A DNA stretch of 64,000 nucleotides from Dokdonella sp. (GTDB lineage: Bacteria > Pseudomonadota > Gammaproteobacteria > Xanthomonadales > Rhodanobacteraceae): NCBI GenBank assembly GCA_019634795.1, contig JAHCAR010000016.1:42587-106586 (forward strand), written 5' to 3'. Below are positions 8,797 through 29,685 of this stretch, one piece after another. A program made the position numbers and the translations under genes. Position 1 is the first letter of the stretch. Every line of letters starts with the position of its first letter. The notes beneath the pieces were generated by a model. That model saw nothing but the letters and a program-made list of their open reading frames with translations. It was not told the DNA's origin and ran no database searches.

Positions 8797-9357
8797 ATGG
8801 CAAAGCGCTGGTACGTCGTCCACGCCTACTCCGGTTTCGAGAACCAGGTTGCGCGCGCCCTCAATGAGCGCATCGCACGGGAGTCGATGCAGGAGAAGTT
8901 CGGCGACATTCTCGTGCCGACCGAAGAAGTGATCGAAATGCGCGGTGGCCAGAAGCGCCGCAGCGAGCGCAAGTTCTTTCCGGGTTACGTCCTCGTGCAG
9001 ATCGAGACGCACGACGAAAACCGCACCCTGCGCATCGACGACGAATCCTGGCATCTGGTCAAGGAGACGCCGAAGGTCATGGGTTTCATCGGCGGCACCG
9101 CCGATCGCCCGATGCCGATCAAGGATTCCGAGGCCGATGCGATCCTGCGTCGCGTCCAGGACGGTGTCGACAAGCCCAAGCCGAAGGTGCTTTTCGAACC
9201 GGGCGAAATGGTCCGTGTCACCGAAGGCCCGTTCAACGACTTCAACGGCGTCGTCGAGGAAGTCAACTACGAAAAGAGCCGCCTGCGCGTGGCGGTGCTG
9301 ATTTTTGGTCGATCCACACCGGTCGAACTCGAGTTCGGCCAGGTGGAGAAGGCCTGA
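8797..9357 (+). CDS. nusG: transcription termination/antitermination factor NusG
   Basis: NusG binds RNA polymerase and links it to Rho or to ribosomal protein S10. The 186-residue protein starts with the NGN domain ([20 protein letters not shown], then [10 protein letters not shown]). It ends with a KOW domain containing [19 protein letters not shown]. It is the second gene of the secE-nusG pair. A heptad inverted repeat starts three bases after the stop codon. Confidence 0.97.
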   Translation: MAKRWYVVHAYSGFENQVARALNERIARESMQEKFGDILVPTEEVIEMRGGQKRRSERKFFPGYVLVQIETHDENRTLRIDDESWHLVKETPKVMGFIGGTADRPMPIKDSEADAILRRVQDGVDKPKPKVLFEPGEMVRVTEGPFNDFNGVVEEVNYEKSRLRVAVLIFGRSTPVELEFGQVEKA

Positions 9358-9360
9358 AGG

Positions 9361-9454
9361 GCCGGGATTCGAGATTCGGGATTCGGGATTCGAAAAAGCT
9401 GATGCGTGCGACACGTCGCTTTACGAATCCCGAATCCCGAATCCCGAATCCCGG
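9361..9454. repeat. heptad inverted repeat, copy 5 (nusG-rplK)
   Basis: A well-preserved copy. The left arm GCCGGGATTCGAGATTC plus two GGGATTC units (9361-9392) and a right arm of four consecutive CGAATCC-type units ending CCCGG (9424-9454) flank a 31-base spacer. The RNA would fold into a stem of roughly 28 pairs. Confidence 0.88.
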
Positions 9455-9512
9455 AATCTGAAAACAGCGAGGAGCCTGACAACAGGCGTTTGCACTCGCA
9501 GGAGTAAAGACA

Positions 9513-9941
9513 ATGGCAAAGAAAGTCGTCGGTTACATCAAGCTTCAGGTCAAGGCCGGTCAGGCCAATCCGTCGCCGCCCGTGGGTCCTGCCCTCGGCC
9601 AGCGTGGCCTGAACATCATGGAGTTCTGCAAGGCGTTCAATGCCGCCACGCAGAAGCTCGAGCCGGGCCTGCCGATTCCGTGCGTGATCACCGCGTACTC
9701 GGATCGCAGCTTCACCTTCATCACGAAGACACCCCCTGCATCCATCCTTCTGAAGAAGGCTGTCGGCATCACCTCGGGCTCCAAGCGCCCGAATACGGAG
9801 AAGGTCGGCAAGGTCACGCGCAAGCAGCTCGAGGATATCGCCAAGGCGAAGGAACCCGATCTGACTGCAGCGGATCTGGACGCCGCCGTGCGAACCATCG
9901 CCGGCAGCGCGCGCAGCATGGGCCTGGTGGTGGAGGGATAA
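9513..9941 (+). CDS. rplK: 50S ribosomal protein L11
   Basis: L11 forms the GTPase-associated centre with 23S rRNA and is needed for RelA activation. The 142-residue product has [20 protein letters not shown] at the start and the Pro-rich hinge near residue 70 (ITKTPPAS). The C-terminal RNA-binding domain ends [16 protein letters not shown]. rplA follows after three bases; in many bacteria L1 represses this pair by binding the leader (known; no site is proven here). Confidence 0.97.
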   Translation: MAKKVVGYIKLQVKAGQANPSPPVGPALGQRGLNIMEFCKAFNAATQKLEPGLPIPCVITAYSDRSFTFITKTPPASILLKKAVGITSGSKRPNTEKVGKVTRKQLEDIAKAKEPDLTAADLDAAVRTIAGSARSMGLVVEG

Positions 9942-9944
9942 GAC

Positions 9945-10646
9945 ATGGCTAACAACAGCAAACGCTACAAGGCAATCCGCGAGAAGGTCGTCCCGGGCAA
10001 GGCCTATGTCCTCGCCGACGCGCTCAAGCTCGTCCAGGATGGCGCCAAGACCAAGTTCGTCGAATCCGTCGACGTTGCGATCCGCCTCGGCATCGACGCC
10101 AAGAAGTCCGACCAGGGCGTGCGCGGTTCGTCCGTGCTGCCGCATGGTACCGGCAAGTCGGTCCGCGTCGCGGTGTTCTGCCCGGCCGGCGAAAAGGCCG
10201 ACGCAGCTCGCGCCGCCGGCGCCGACATCGTCGGCATGGATGACCTTGCCGAGAAGATGCAGGCCGGCGATCTGAACTACGATCGCGTCATCGCCACCCC
10301 GGACGCGATGCGCGTTGTCGGCAAGCTCGGCCAGGTGCTCGGCCCGCGCGGCCTGATGCCGAACCCGAAGGACGGCTCAGTCTCGGCCGATGTCGTCACC
10401 GCGGTGAAGAATGCCAAGGCCGGTCAGGTGCGTTTCCGCAATGACAAGGCCGGCATCATTCATTGCACGATCGGCAAGGTGAATTTCGAGACCAGCGCGC
10501 TGAGCGAAAACCTCGGCCACCTGCTGAGCGACCTGATCAAGGCCAAGCCGGCCGCAGCGAAGGGCATCTTCGTGCAGAAGGTTTCGGTGTCGAGCACGAT
10601 GGGTGTCGGCGTCGTCGTCGACCCGTCGAGCCTGCCGCTGAAGTAA
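9945..10646 (+). CDS. rplA: 50S ribosomal protein L1
   Basis: A component of the mobile L1 stalk that helps eject deacylated tRNA from the E site. The 233-residue protein contains the family block [19 protein letters not shown] (about residues 124-142). [14 protein letters not shown] lies near 60 and [16 protein letters not shown] at the end. Translation is probably coupled to rplK. Confidence 0.97.
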   Translation: MANNSKRYKAIREKVVPGKAYVLADALKLVQDGAKTKFVESVDVAIRLGIDAKKSDQGVRGSSVLPHGTGKSVRVAVFCPAGEKADAARAAGADIVGMDDLAEKMQAGDLNYDRVIATPDAMRVVGKLGQVLGPRGLMPNPKDGSVSADVVTAVKNAKAGQVRFRNDKAGIIHCTIGKVNFETSALSENLGHLLSDLIKAKPAAAKGIFVQKVSVSSTMGVGVVVDPSSLPLK

Positions 10647-10984
10647 TCGGTTTCATGGCGGTCGCAGATGCGATCGCCAGGGTTTTGAGGGCATGCGGAG
10701 TTCCGGAAACGGAATGACGCCAGCCGTCAAAGACCGCAGGCGGCCTCGAAGTCGCGATCGGGATGCACGGAAGCGCGCTCACAGCAACGGATCACCCCGA
10801 TCCCGCCGGACAGGTCTCAAACTCCCAGCCTGCGTAGATGGTGCAGCCCGACAGGTTTACCTGAAACGGCCACCGGACATGGCATCGAAAGATGCCGGCG
10901 GATACGCGAAGGACCCCGCGATCCGCGTCGTTTTCGGGAATCGGAATGCGCAGGAGCGCAGACGATACCCAATCGGAGAAAGCA
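10647..10984 (+). promoter_or_regulatory. rplA-rplJ spacer, probable L10-operon leader
   Basis: A 338-base gap without a convincing gene. The position matches the untranslated leader where L10-(L7/L12)4 represses its own translation in gammaproteobacteria (known). I see several short GC helices but cannot fold it reliably. The open frames crossing it lack ribosome sites. GGAGA at 10976-10980 is the likely ribosome-binding site of rplJ. Confidence 0.45.
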
Positions 10985-11509
10985 ATGGCGCTCAATCTTG
11001 CGCAAAAGAAAGAGGTCGTTGCCGAACTGGCGAACGTGGCTGCCACGGCACATTCACTGGTCGCGTCCGAGTACGTCGGTCTTACCGTCGAGCAGCTGAC
11101 ATCGCTGCGAAAGAAGGCCCGCCAGGACGGGGTGTTCATCCGGGTTGCGAAAAATACCCTGGTGTCCCGCGCGGTGGAAGGAACGGACTATGCGTGTGTC
11201 AAGGACACGCTCACGGGCCCGTTGCTGTACGCCTTCTCGAAGGAAGATCCCGGCGCTGCCGGTCGTCTGATCAAGGAATTTGCCAAGGCCAACGACAAGC
11301 TGAAGCCCATGCTGGTTGCGGTGGGCGGCAAGGCATACCCGGGGACGCACGTCGACGTGCTGGCCTCGCTGCCGACCCGCGAACAGGCCCTGACCATGCT
11401 GGTCAGCCTGCTTGCACAGCCTGCCACCATGCTGGTCCGTGTTCTGGCTGAGCCCGCCTCGCAAGTGGCGCGCGTCATCAACCAGGTCGGACAGAAGCAG
11501 GCCGCCTAG
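10985..11509 (+). CDS. rplJ: 50S ribosomal protein L10
   Basis: L10 anchors the L7/L12 dimers to the ribosomal stalk base. The product has 174 residues. The start [18 protein letters not shown] is the family N-terminus, which fixes ATG 10985 against a longer in-frame extension to 10892. The C-terminal helix that carries the L7/L12 dimers ends [13 protein letters not shown]. rplL follows after 52 bases. Confidence 0.96.
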   Translation: MALNLAQKKEVVAELANVAATAHSLVASEYVGLTVEQLTSLRKKARQDGVFIRVAKNTLVSRAVEGTDYACVKDTLTGPLLYAFSKEDPGAAGRLIKEFAKANDKLKPMLVAVGGKAYPGTHVDVLASLPTREQALTMLVSLLAQPATMLVRVLAEPASQVARVINQVGQKQAA

Positions 11510-11561
11510 GCGTTCGTTTTTTCGGTACCCAATCAAATAGCCGTTTTTCAGGAGTCAAATC

Positions 11562-11942
11562 ATGTCCCTTAGCAATGAACAGATCATCGACGCGATCGCC
11601 GGCAAGTCCCTCGTTGAGGTGATGGAGCTGGTCAAGGCGCTGGAAGAGAAGTTTGGTGTTTCCGCCGCTGCTCCGGTCGCCATGGCCGCTGCCCCGGCTG
11701 CCGGTGGCGCTGCTGCCGCTGCCGAAGAGCAGACCGAGTTCTCGGTCGGCCTCAAGGCCGCCGGCGAGAAGAAGGTCGAAGTCATCAAGGTCGTCCGCGC
11801 CATCACCGGTCTTGGCCTCAAGGAAGCCAAGGACCTGGTCGAGTCCGCTCCAGCCGTCGTCAAGGATGGCGTGAGCAAGGATGACGCCGCCAAGCTCAAG
11901 AAGGATCTTGAGGCTGCCGGTGCCACCGTCGAGATCAAGTAA
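11562..11942 (+). CDS. rplL: 50S ribosomal protein L7/L12
   Basis: The multicopy stalk protein that recruits and activates translational GTPases. The 126-residue product has an N-terminal dimerization helix ([20 protein letters not shown]), an Ala/Pro/Gly hinge (about 36-54) and the globular C-terminal domain with [20 protein letters not shown]-type factor-binding helices. It is transcribed ahead of rpoB, from which it is separated by a hairpin and a heptad repeat. Confidence 0.98.
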   Translation: MSLSNEQIIDAIAGKSLVEVMELVKALEEKFGVSAAAPVAMAAAPAAGGAAAAAEEQTEFSVGLKAAGEKKVEVIKVVRAITGLGLKEAKDLVESAPAVVKDGVSKDDAAKLKKDLEAAGATVEIK

Positions 11943-11982
11943 TCGACACATTGGGTCGTTCAACTGACCAGTTCCAGGCATG

Positions 11983-12016
11983 CCTGGGGGTGCAAACCCC
12001 CGGGCTTTGTCCGTTT
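11983..12016 (+). terminator. possible attenuator hairpin between rplL and rpoB
   Basis: CCTGGGGGT (11983-11991), loop GCAA, ACCCCCGGG (11996-12004): nine pairs including one G-U, followed by CTTTGTCCGTTTT. The T run is interrupted, so it looks like a partial terminator. E. coli has an attenuator at the same place that lowers rpoBC expression relative to rplJL (known). Confidence 0.6.
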
Positions 12017-12024
12017 TCTCTCGT

Positions 12025-12104
12025 GATTGGGGATTAGGGATTCGGGATTCGACATGGCGCGACCAGGCGCCCGGCGAATCCCGAATCCCAAATCTCGAAT
12101 CCCG
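12025..12104. repeat. heptad inverted repeat, copy 6 (rplL-rpoB)
   Basis: The left arm GATTGGGGATTAGGGATTCG with a further heptad (12025-12051) and the right arm CGAATCCCGAATCCC plus degenerate units (12075-12104) lie 60 bases before rpoB, directly after the possible attenuator hairpin. Confidence 0.83.
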
Positions 12105-12163
12105 TTTTCTTCACCCCCGTCGGCCTCCCCACGCCGACCAAGCTCCGAGGCGGTACCCCCACC

Positions 12164-16324
<4,161 letters not shown>

Positions 16325-16350
16325 TCGGCCGCTGAGCTCAGGAGAACCCC

Positions 16351-20559
<4,209 letters not shown>

Positions 20560-20645
20560 CGGGCGCGATCAACCTTACATCGAAATGAGGCGCAGGAAGT
20601 GCCTCGTGTTCGAGCGAATGGATGCGAGCGTAGGGCGGCAAGGCG

Positions 20646-20674
20646 TTGACAGTCTTGTTGCCCGAACGTTAAAC
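20646..20674 (+). promoter_or_regulatory. putative promoter of the rpsL-rpsG-fusA-tuf operon
   Basis: A perfect TTGACA (20646-20651), 17 bases, then TTAAAC (20669-20674) as a weak -10. Initiation would fall about 20681, immediately before the hairpin at 20685, giving a leader that is almost entirely this stem-loop. Confidence 0.6.
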
Positions 20675-20684
20675 TCCCGCTTCT

Positions 20685-20719
20685 GGGCAGGTCGAGTTCA
20701 CTCGGCCTGTCTTTTGTTT
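20685..20719 (+). terminator. terminator-like hairpin in the rpsL leader
   Basis: GGCAGGTCGAG (20686-20696), loop TTCA, CTCGGCCTGTC (20701-20711): eleven pairs with two G-U, followed by TTTTGTTT. It has the form of an intrinsic terminator but stands between the putative promoter and rpsL. It could end rpoBC transcripts, attenuate the str operon or protect the 5' end of its mRNA. Confidence 0.7.
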
Positions 20720-20736
20720 CTTAGGGCTCAAAACGC

Positions 20737-21111
<375 letters not shown>

Positions 21112-21138
21112 GCAAGTTCACCTGGAAAGGTTTGATCC

Positions 21139-21606
21139 ATGTCGCGTAAAGGTTCCAATCCATCCCGCACCACGCTGCCCGACCCGAAGCACGGCAGTGA
21201 CGTCATTGCTCGCTTCATCAATATGGTGATGCAGAGCGGCAAGAAGTCGGTGGCAGAAAAGATCGTCTATGGCGCTCTCGACCAGATCGGCGAGAAGCAT
21301 GCCGAGCCGGTCGGTGTCGTCGAGAAGGCGCTTGGCAACGTGGCTCCCGCGGTCGAGGTAAAGTCCCGCCGTGTCGGTGGCGCGACCTACCAGGTGCCGG
21401 TCGAAGTGCGTTCGTCGCGCCGCATGGCCCTGGCCATGCGCTGGCTGATCGAAGCGGCGCGCAAGCGCGGCGAGAACACGATGCCGCGCAAGCTCGCGGC
21501 CGAGTTGCTCGACGCCGCGGAAAGCCGTGGTGGTGCCGTGAAGAAGCGTGAGGAAACGCATCGCATGGCCGAAGCCAACAAGGCGTTCTCGCATTACCGC
21601 TGGTAA
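21139..21606 (+). CDS. rpsG: 30S ribosomal protein S7
   Basis: A primary binder of the 3' domain of 16S rRNA, 155 residues. It shows the N-terminal basic arm [20 protein letters not shown] and [20 protein letters not shown] (about 85-104), the beta-wing region. The C-terminal helix ends [12 protein letters not shown]. In E. coli S7 is the autoregulator of this operon (known). Confidence 0.97.
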   Translation: MSRKGSNPSRTTLPDPKHGSDVIARFINMVMQSGKKSVAEKIVYGALDQIGEKHAEPVGVVEKALGNVAPAVEVKSRRVGGATYQVPVEVRSSRRMALAMRWLIEAARKRGENTMPRKLAAELLDAAESRGGAVKKREETHRMAEANKAFSHYRW

Positions 21607-21620
21607 TAACCTTTGAATGA

Positions 21621-21643
21621 TGCGGCCACGGATGGTCGCTTTG
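21621..21643 (-). repeat. 23-base palindromic element, upstream of fusA
   Basis: On the minus strand it reads CAAAGCGACCATCCGTGGCC followed by GCA. Close relatives are found in the opposite orientation at 23801-23823 (downstream of fusA) and 38528-38550 (before rplQ). The core GCGNCCAT-CC-RTGGCCGC can fold as a short hairpin with a two-base loop. Confidence 0.65.
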
Positions 21644-21677
21644 CGCCGGGAACGGATACCCGCTGGAGATAGACACC

Positions 21678-23768
<2,091 letters not shown>

Positions 23769-23800
23769 CCATTGCGATCGCCCGCGATCGCGGAAGATCG

Positions 23801-23823
23801 AAAAGCGTCCATCCGTGGCCGCA
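23801..23823 (+). repeat. 23-base palindromic element, fusA-tuf spacer
   Basis: AAAAGCGTCCATCCGTGGCC followed by GCA. It matches the reverse complement of 21621-21643 at nearly all positions and resembles 38528-38550 in direct orientation. Confidence 0.65.
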
Positions 23824-23856
23824 CTTGTCAACAAAATCTGTTTAGAGGTTTGAGCC

Positions 23857-25047
23857 ATGTCGAAAGAGAAGTTCGAGCGCAAGAAGCCACACGTGAACGT
23901 GGGCACGATCGGTCACGTTGACCACGGCAAGACGACCTTGACGGCGGCGCTGACGAAGATTGGCGCGGAGCGTTTTGGCGGCGAATTCAAGGCCTATGAC
24001 GCGATCGACGCGGCGCCGGAAGAGAAGGCGCGCGGCATCACGATTTCGACGGCGCACGTGGAATACGAATCACCGCTGCGCCACTACGCGCACGTGGACT
24101 GCCCGGGCCATGCCGACTACGTGAAGAACATGATCACGGGTGCGGCGCAGATGGACGGCGCGATCCTGGTGTGCTCGGCCGCTGACGGCCCGATGCCGCA
24201 GACGCGCGAGCACATCCTGCTGGCGCGCCAGGTCGGCGTGCCGTACGTGGTGGTGTTCCTGAACAAGGCGGACATGGTCGACGACGCCGAGCTGCTCGAG
24301 CTGGTCGAGATGGAAGTTCGCGAGCTGCTCTCGAAGTACGAGTTCCCGGGCGACGACACGCCGATCATCAAGGGATCGGCGCTGAAGGCGCTGGAAGGCG
24401 ACCAGTCCGAGATTGGCGTGCCGGCGATCATCAAGCTGGTGGATGCGCTGGACAGCTGGATCCCGGAGCCGCAGCGCGACGTGGAGAAGGCGTTCCTGAT
24501 GCCGGTCGAGGACGTGTTCTCGATCTCGGGTCGCGGCACGGTGGTGACGGGTCGTATCGAGCGCGGCGTGATCAAGGTCGGTGACGAAATCGAGATCGTG
24601 GGCATCCGCCCGACGGTGAAGACGACGGTGACCGGCGTGGAGATGTTCCGCAAGCTGCTGGATCAGGGCCAGGCGGGCGACAACGCGGGCCTGCTGCTGC
24701 GCGGCACCAAGCGCGACGACGTGGAGCGCGGCCAGGTGCTGGCGAAGCCGGGTTCGATCACGCCGCACACGAAGTTCGAGGCGGAAGTGTACGTGCTGTC
24801 GAAGGAAGAGGGCGGTCGTCATACGCCGTTCTTCAAGGGCTACCGCCCGCAGTTCTACTTCCGCACGACCGACGTGACCGGTGCCTGCGAGCTGCCGGAA
24901 GGCGTCGAGATGGTGATGCCGGGCGACAACGTGAAGATGGTGGTGAGCCTGATCGCGCCGATCGCGATGGACGAAGGCCTGCGCTTCGCGATCCGCGAAG
25001 GTGGCCGCACCGTCGGCGCCGGCGTCGTTGCCAAGATTCTCGAGTAA
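23857..25047 (+). CDS. tuf: elongation factor Tu, copy 2
   Basis: The second EF-Tu gene, encoding the same 396 residues as copy 1 and placed after fusA, as tufA is in E. coli (known). The two copies are almost identical from just before the ATG, where GCCATGTCG is common to both, to about 85 bases past the stop. The tract includes the variant heptad repeat. Upstream flanks are unrelated. This pattern indicates recent gene conversion. Confidence 0.98.
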   Translation: MSKEKFERKKPHVNVGTIGHVDHGKTTLTAALTKIGAERFGGEFKAYDAIDAAPEEKARGITISTAHVEYESPLRHYAHVDCPGHADYVKNMITGAAQMDGAILVCSAADGPMPQTREHILLARQVGVPYVVVFLNKADMVDDAELLELVEMEVRELLSKYEFPGDDTPIIKGSALKALEGDQSEIGVPAIIKLVDALDSWIPEPQRDVEKAFLMPVEDVFSISGRGTVVTGRIERGVIKVGDEIEIVGIRPTVKTTVTGVEMFRKLLDQGQAGDNAGLLLRGTKRDDVERGQVLAKPGSITPHTKFEAEVYVLSKEEGGRHTPFFKGYRPQFYFRTTDVTGACELPEGVEMVMPGDNVKMVVSLIAPIAMDEGLRFAIREGGRTVGAGVVAKILE

Positions 25048-25050
25048 ACA

Positions 25051-25134
25051 GCCGGGAGTAGGGAATAGGGAATAGGGAATAGTAAGAGCAGTTCTTCGCT
25101 TTACCCATTCTCGATTCTCCATTCCCGATTCCCA
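25051..25134. repeat. heptad inverted repeat, copy 7 (variant, after tuf copy 2)
   Basis: The same GCCGGGAGTAGGGAATAGGG form as after tuf copy 1, differing at only a couple of bases (A/T in the spacer, T/C in the right arm). The two copies appear to be homogenized together with the tuf genes. Confidence 0.8.
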
Positions 25135-25194
25135 AGAAAAACAGAGCGGCTCGGGGTGTGCGCGCCCCTTGCCCCAACCAGGAAAGACACGGCA

Positions 25195-25506
25195 ATGGCA
25201 GACCAGAAGATTCGTATCAGGCTCAAGGCTTTCGATCATCGCCTGATCGATCGTTCGGCGAGTGAAATCGTGGAAACGGCGAAGCGCACGGGTGCGCAGG
25301 TACGTGGCCCGATCCCGCTGCCGACCAAAATCGAGCGCTACACCATTCTGGTGTCGCCTCATGCGGACAAGGATGCACGTGACCAGTACGAGACACGCAT
25401 TCACAAGCGCGTGCTGGATATTGTTGACCCCAACGACAAGACCGTGGATGCCCTGATGAAGCTTGACTTGGCGGCCGGTGTGGACGTTCAGATCAAGCTC
25501 TACTGA
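25195..25506 (+). CDS. rpsJ: 30S ribosomal protein S10
   Basis: A 30S head protein that also acts as NusE in antitermination and binds NusG. It has 103 residues with [18 protein letters not shown] at the start. [20 protein letters not shown] (about 36-55) lies in the long loop. ATG 25195 is chosen over an upstream extension because it gives the usual N-terminus. It opens the S10 cluster. Confidence 0.97.
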   Translation: MADQKIRIRLKAFDHRLIDRSASEIVETAKRTGAQVRGPIPLPTKIERYTILVSPHADKDARDQYETRIHKRVLDIVDPNDKTVDALMKLDLAAGVDVQIKLY

Positions 25507-25528
25507 TAGCGGCAGATAGGACACGACG

Positions 25529-26170
25529 ATGAGTATCGGATTGGTAGGCCGCAAATGCGGCATGAGCCGGATCTTCACCGAAGACGGACGCTCGATTCCG
25601 GTGACGCTGATTGAAGCGACGCCGAATCGCGTTACCCAGGTGAAGACGACGGAAATCGATGGCTACAACGCCATCCAGGTGACTGCGGGCAACAAGCGCG
25701 CGGCGCTCGTGAACAAGCCGTTGGCCGGGCACTACGCCAAGGCCAAGGTCGAAGCCGGACGTGGGCTCTGGGAATTCCGCCTCGAAGCGGATGAACTGGC
25801 CAAGTTCAGCGTCGGCGGCGAGCTCAAGGCTGATGAGATCTTCACGGTCGGCCAGATCGTGGACGTTGCCGGCATCACCAAGGGCAAGGGCTTCCAGGGC
25901 ACGATCAAGAAGCACAACTTCAAGATGGGCGATGCGACGCACGGTAACTCGCTGTCGCATCGCGCGCCGGGCTCGATCGGCCAGCGCCAGACTCCGGGAC
26001 GCGTTTTCCCGGGCAAGAAGATGTCCGGTCACATGGGCGCGGTGCGCCGCTCGGCGATGAATCTCGAAGTCGTGAAGATCGACAGCGAGCGTCATCTGAT
26101 CGCGATCAAGGGTTCCGTGCCGGGCGCACAGGGCGGCAACCTGATCATCCGTCCCGCGGTCAAGGCTTAA
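25529..26170 (+). CDS. rplC: 50S ribosomal protein L3
   Basis: An early 50S assembly protein whose long loop reaches the peptidyl-transferase centre. It has 213 residues. [20 protein letters not shown] begins it. [20 protein letters not shown], then [20 protein letters not shown], forms the loop (about 128-172), with the Gln that is methylated in E. coli. It lies 22 bases after rpsJ. Confidence 0.97.
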   Translation: MSIGLVGRKCGMSRIFTEDGRSIPVTLIEATPNRVTQVKTTEIDGYNAIQVTAGNKRAALVNKPLAGHYAKAKVEAGRGLWEFRLEADELAKFSVGGELKADEIFTVGQIVDVAGITKGKGFQGTIKKHNFKMGDATHGNSLSHRAPGSIGQRQTPGRVFPGKKMSGHMGAVRRSAMNLEVVKIDSERHLIAIKGSVPGAQGGNLIIRPAVKA

Positions 26171-26181
26171 GGAGCACAGTG

Positions 26182-26784
26182 ATGGAACTCAATGTCATAG
26201 GCTCCAAGCCGGTCAAGGTTTCCGAGGCCGTATTCGGCAAGGAATTTCGCGAGGACCTGGTCCACCAGGTCGTCGTCGCGTACCGCAACGCGGGCCGCTC
26301 CGGCACCAAGGCGCAATTGACCCGCTCCGAAGTGAGCGGCACGACCAAGAAGTCCAAGGCCCAGAAGGGTGGCGGTGCTCGTCATGGCGCCCTCAAGGCA
26401 CCGATCTTCATCGGCGGCGGCGTCACGTTCGCCGCCAAGCCGCGCAGCTTCGCCCAGAAGGTCAACCGCAAGATGTTCCGCGGTGCGCTGGTTTCGATCC
26501 TTTCGGAACTGAACCGCAGCGGACGCCTGCGCATCGTCGAGTCATTCGGCATCGATCAGCCGAAAACGCAGAGCCTGGTCAGCAAGCTGGCCGAGCTCGA
26601 AGCGAGCGGTCGTTGCGTGCTGGTCGCCGAGAATGCACCCGAGGCGCTGTACCTGGCCGCGCGGAACATTCCGTACGTCCACGTGGTTGACGGTGCGGCG
26701 ATCGACCCGGTCAGCCTGGTCGGAGCCGACCATGTTCTGATGACCGTCGATTCGCTCAAGAAGATCGAGGAGTGGCTGGCATGA
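26182..26784 (+). CDS. rplD: 50S ribosomal protein L4
   Basis: Lines the exit tunnel and, in E. coli, represses the S10 operon. The 200-residue product has the extended loop [20 protein letters not shown] (about 52-71). ATG 26182 is preferred to GTG 26179 because AAGGAG (26169-26174) stands seven bases before it. Its stop overlaps the rplW start (ATGA). Confidence 0.96.
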   Translation: MELNVIGSKPVKVSEAVFGKEFREDLVHQVVVAYRNAGRSGTKAQLTRSEVSGTTKKSKAQKGGGARHGALKAPIFIGGGVTFAAKPRSFAQKVNRKMFRGALVSILSELNRSGRLRIVESFGIDQPKTQSLVSKLAELEASGRCVLVAENAPEALYLAARNIPYVHVVDGAAIDPVSLVGADHVLMTVDSLKKIEEWLA

Positions 26785-27071
26785 AAGAGTCTCTCTACAG
26801 CGTGCTGCGCGCCCCGTTGATCTCCGAGAAGACGGCGCGTCTGCAGGAAACAAACCAGTATGTATTCGAGGTTGCGCAAGGCGCGACCAAGGCCGACGTC
26901 AAGGCGGCCGTCGAGCAGCTGTTCAACGTGCAGGTCGAGACGGTGAATGTGGTCAACCTCAAAGGCAAGACCAAGGCATTCCGCCAGAAGACCGGTACTC
27001 GCGGCAACAAGCGCAAGGCATATGTACGTCTTGGCGAAGGTCAATCCATCGACGTGATGGCCAAGGCCTAA
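26781..27071 (+). CDS. rplW: 50S ribosomal protein L23
   Basis: An exit-tunnel rim protein and docking site for trigger factor and SRP. It has 96 residues with [20 protein letters not shown] near the start and the tunnel loop around [20 protein letters not shown]. Start 26781 overlaps the rplD stop, implying coupled translation. Confidence 0.96.
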   Translation: MKESLYSVLRAPLISEKTARLQETNQYVFEVAQGATKADVKAAVEQLFNVQVETVNVVNLKGKTKAFRQKTGTRGNKRKAYVRLGEGQSIDVMAKA

Positions 27072-27083
27072 GGTGAATTATCC

Positions 27084-27911
27084 ATGGCACTGATCACACT
27101 CAAGCCCACATCCGCAGGACGTCGTTCGGCGGTTCGTGTTTCGACCCCGGGCCTTCACAAGGGCGCGCCGTATGCGCCGTTGACGGAGTCGCAGAGCAAG
27201 ACGGGCGGACGCAATCACTACGGGCGCATCACCACCCGTCACAAGGGCGGTGGCTCCAAGCAGCACTACCGCATCATCGACTTCAAGCGCGACAAGGAAG
27301 GCATTGCCTGCCGCATCGAGCGCATGGAGTACGACCCGAACCGCACGGCGCACATCGCGCTGCTGCTGTACGCCGACGGCGAGCGTCGCTACATCATCGC
27401 GCCGAAGGGTGCGAAGGTCGACGACCAGCTGATGGCGGGCCGCGAGGCGCCGATCAAGATCGGAAACTCGCTGCCGCTGCGCAACATCCCGATCGGTTCG
27501 ACCGTGCATTGCATCGAGTTGAAGCCGGGCAAAGGCGCGCAGCTGGCTCGTGCGGCCGGTGCTTCTGCCCAGCTGGTTGCCCGCGAACAGGGCCATGCGA
27601 CGCTGCGTCTTCGCTCCGGCGAAATGCGCAAGGTGCCGGCAGAGTGCCGCGCGACCATCGGCGAAGTAGGCAACTCCGAGCACAGCCTCGAGAAGCTGGG
27701 CAAGGCCGGTGCCAGTCGCTGGCGCGGCATTCGCCCGACCGTTCGTGGCGCGGCCATGAACCCGGTCGACCATCCGCACGGTGGTGGTGAGGCGAAGGCT
27801 GGCCAGGGCAACCCGCATCCGGTATCCCCGTGGGGCATGCCGACCAAGGGTTACAAGACGCGCAAGAACAAGCGCACCGACAAGTTCATCGTGCGCGATC
27901 GCAGAGGTTGA
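27084..27911 (+). CDS. rplB: 50S ribosomal protein L2
   Basis: Required for subunit joining and peptidyl-transferase function. The 275-residue protein contains the conserved C-terminal block [20 protein letters not shown] (about 218-237), with the functionally important His, and [19 protein letters not shown] near residue 40. Confidence 0.98.
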   Translation: MALITLKPTSAGRRSAVRVSTPGLHKGAPYAPLTESQSKTGGRNHYGRITTRHKGGGSKQHYRIIDFKRDKEGIACRIERMEYDPNRTAHIALLLYADGERRYIIAPKGAKVDDQLMAGREAPIKIGNSLPLRNIPIGSTVHCIELKPGKGAQLARAAGASAQLVAREQGHATLRLRSGEMRKVPAECRATIGEVGNSEHSLEKLGKAGASRWRGIRPTVRGAAMNPVDHPHGGGEAKAGQGNPHPVSPWGMPTKGYKTRKNKRTDKFIVRDRRG

Positions 27912-27919
27912 GATAGATC

Positions 27920-28204
27920 ATGGCTCGTTCATTGAAGAAAGGCCCGTTCATCGACCACCACCTTCTGAAGAAGGTCGAGGCCGTTTCGACTGGCAGCAAC
28001 AAGCGTCCGATCAAGACCTGGTCGCGCCGTTCCATGGTCTCGCCGGAGATGGTTGGACTGACCCTGGCGATCCACAACGGTCGCCAGCACGTGCCGGTCC
28101 TGGTCAACGAGAACATGGTCGGCCACAAGCTCGGCGAGTTCGCCGTGACCCGAACCTTCAAGGGTCACTCCGGCGACAAGAAATCCGCCGACAAGAAGAA
28201 ATAG
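27920..28204 (+). CDS. rpsS: 30S ribosomal protein S19
   Basis: A 30S head protein contacting the A-site finger. It has 94 residues, beginning [20 protein letters not shown], with [20 protein letters not shown] and [13 protein letters not shown] as the family blocks. Placed directly after rplB. Confidence 0.97.
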   Translation: MARSLKKGPFIDHHLLKKVEAVSTGSNKRPIKTWSRRSMVSPEMVGLTLAIHNGRQHVPVLVNENMVGHKLGEFAVTRTFKGHSGDKKSADKKK

Positions 28205-28216
28205 GGAGATAGCATC

Positions 28217-28546
28217 GTGGAAGCCAAAGCGATATTGCGCAGCGCGCGCATCTCCGCCCAGAAGGTCCGCCTCGTCGCCGATCAGGTGCGCGGCATGCCG
28301 GTTGGGAGTGCGACGAACCTGCTCGCCTTCAGCAACAAGAAGGCTGCACATCTGGTCAAGAAGGTGCTGTTGTCGGCGGTCGCCAATGCCGAAAACAACC
28401 TCGGCGCCGATGTCGATGAGTTGCTGGTCTCGAAGATCTTTGTCGACGAAGGCCCGTCTCTCAAGCGTATGCATGCACGTGCCAAGGGCCGTGGTAACCG
28501 TATTACCAAGCGCACCAGCCACATCACCGTGGTCGTGGGCGAGTAA
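28217..28546 (+). CDS. rplV: 50S ribosomal protein L22
   Basis: An exit-tunnel protein, 109 residues. The GTG start gives [20 protein letters not shown]. The beta-hairpin that reaches into the tunnel and carries macrolide-resistance positions in other species is [20 protein letters not shown] near the end. GGGAGA lies just before the start. Confidence 0.97.
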   Translation: MEAKAILRSARISAQKVRLVADQVRGMPVGSATNLLAFSNKKAAHLVKKVLLSAVANAENNLGADVDELLVSKIFVDEGPSLKRMHARAKGRGNRITKRTSHITVVVGE

Positions 28547-28558
28547 AGGACGCTAACG

Positions 28559-29260
28559 ATGGGTCATAAAGTCAATCCGATTGGGTTCCGCCTCGGCGTC
28601 TCGAAGGACTGGAACTCCAAGTGGTTCGCCAACAAGCGCGATTTCGCCGGCTACCTGGCCGCCGATCTGAAGGTGCGCGAGTTGCTCAAGAAGAAGCTCG
28701 CCCAGGCGGGTATCTCGAAGATCACGATTGAGCGTCCGGCGAAGACCGCGCGGGTGACGATCCACACGGCGCGTCCGGGTGTCGTTATCGGCAAGAAGGG
28801 CGAGGATATCGAGAAGCTGCGCAAGGAAGTCACGGCAGTCATGGGCGTTCCGGCCCATATCAACGTGACCGAGGTGCGCAAGCCTGAGCTCGATGCCCAG
28901 CTCGTCGCCGAGTCGATCGCGCAGCAGCTGGAGCGCCGCATCATGTTCCGCCGCGCGATGAAGCGCTCGGTGCAGAACGCGATGCGCCTCGGCGCCCTCG
29001 GCATCAAGGTCAATGTGGGCGGACGCCTGAACGGTGCGGAAATCGCACGTTCGGAGTGGGCCCGCGAAGGTCGGGTTCCGCTGCACACGCTGCGTGCGGA
29101 CATCGACTACGGCCTGGCCGAAGCGAAAACGACTTACGGAATCATTGGCGTCAAGGTCTGGATCTACAAAGGCGAGATTTTCGACCTTCATGCTGCCACG
29201 CAGGAAGCCAAGGCCGAGGCCAGCGAAGAACGCGCGCCTCGTCGGTCTTCGGCGAAGTAA
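28559..29260 (+). CDS. rpsC: 30S ribosomal protein S3
   Basis: Part of the mRNA entry channel with helicase activity. It has 233 residues. [20 protein letters not shown] begins it. A KH domain contains [19 protein letters not shown] (about 76-94). The C-terminal domain has [20 protein letters not shown]. It ends in a basic, charged tail. Confidence 0.97.
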   Translation: MGHKVNPIGFRLGVSKDWNSKWFANKRDFAGYLAADLKVRELLKKKLAQAGISKITIERPAKTARVTIHTARPGVVIGKKGEDIEKLRKEVTAVMGVPAHINVTEVRKPELDAQLVAESIAQQLERRIMFRRAMKRSVQNAMRLGALGIKVNVGGRLNGAEIARSEWAREGRVPLHTLRADIDYGLAEAKTTYGIIGVKVWIYKGEIFDLHAATQEAKAEASEERAPRRSSAK

Positions 29261-29271
29261 GGAATTGAATC

Positions 29272-29685
29272 ATGTTGCAACCGAAGCGAACCAAGTACCG
29301 CAAGGTGCAAAAGGGCCGTAACCCGGGTCTGTCGTATGTCGCCACCAAGGTGAGCTTCGGCTCATTTGGCCTGAAGGCGACGACGCACGGCCAATTGACG
29401 GCGCGTCAGATCGAGGCCGCTCGCCGCTGCATCACGCGTTTCGTCAAGCGTGGCGGCAAGCTCTGGATCCGCGTGTTCCCGGACAAGCCGATCAGCAAGA
29501 AGCCGATCGAAGTGCGTATGGGTAACGGCAAGGGCAGCGTGGAATTCTGGGTGGCCCCGATCCAGCCGGGCCGCATGCTTTATGAAATCGAGGGTGTTGA
29601 CGAGACCACCGCACGCGAGGCGTTCCGCCTGGCCGCGGCCAAGCTCTCGGTCCAGACCCAGTTTGTAACTAGAACGGTGCTGTGA
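29272..29685 (+). CDS. rplP: 50S ribosomal protein L16
   Basis: Sits near the A site and peptidyl-transferase centre. It has 137 residues with [20 protein letters not shown], then [20 protein letters not shown], and [20 protein letters not shown] (about 82-101). Its TGA overlaps the rpmC ATG (TGATG). Confidence 0.97.
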   Translation: MLQPKRTKYRKVQKGRNPGLSYVATKVSFGSFGLKATTHGQLTARQIEAARRCITRFVKRGGKLWIRVFPDKPISKKPIEVRMGNGKGSVEFWVAPIQPGRMLYEIEGVDETTAREAFRLAAAKLSVQTQFVTRTVL

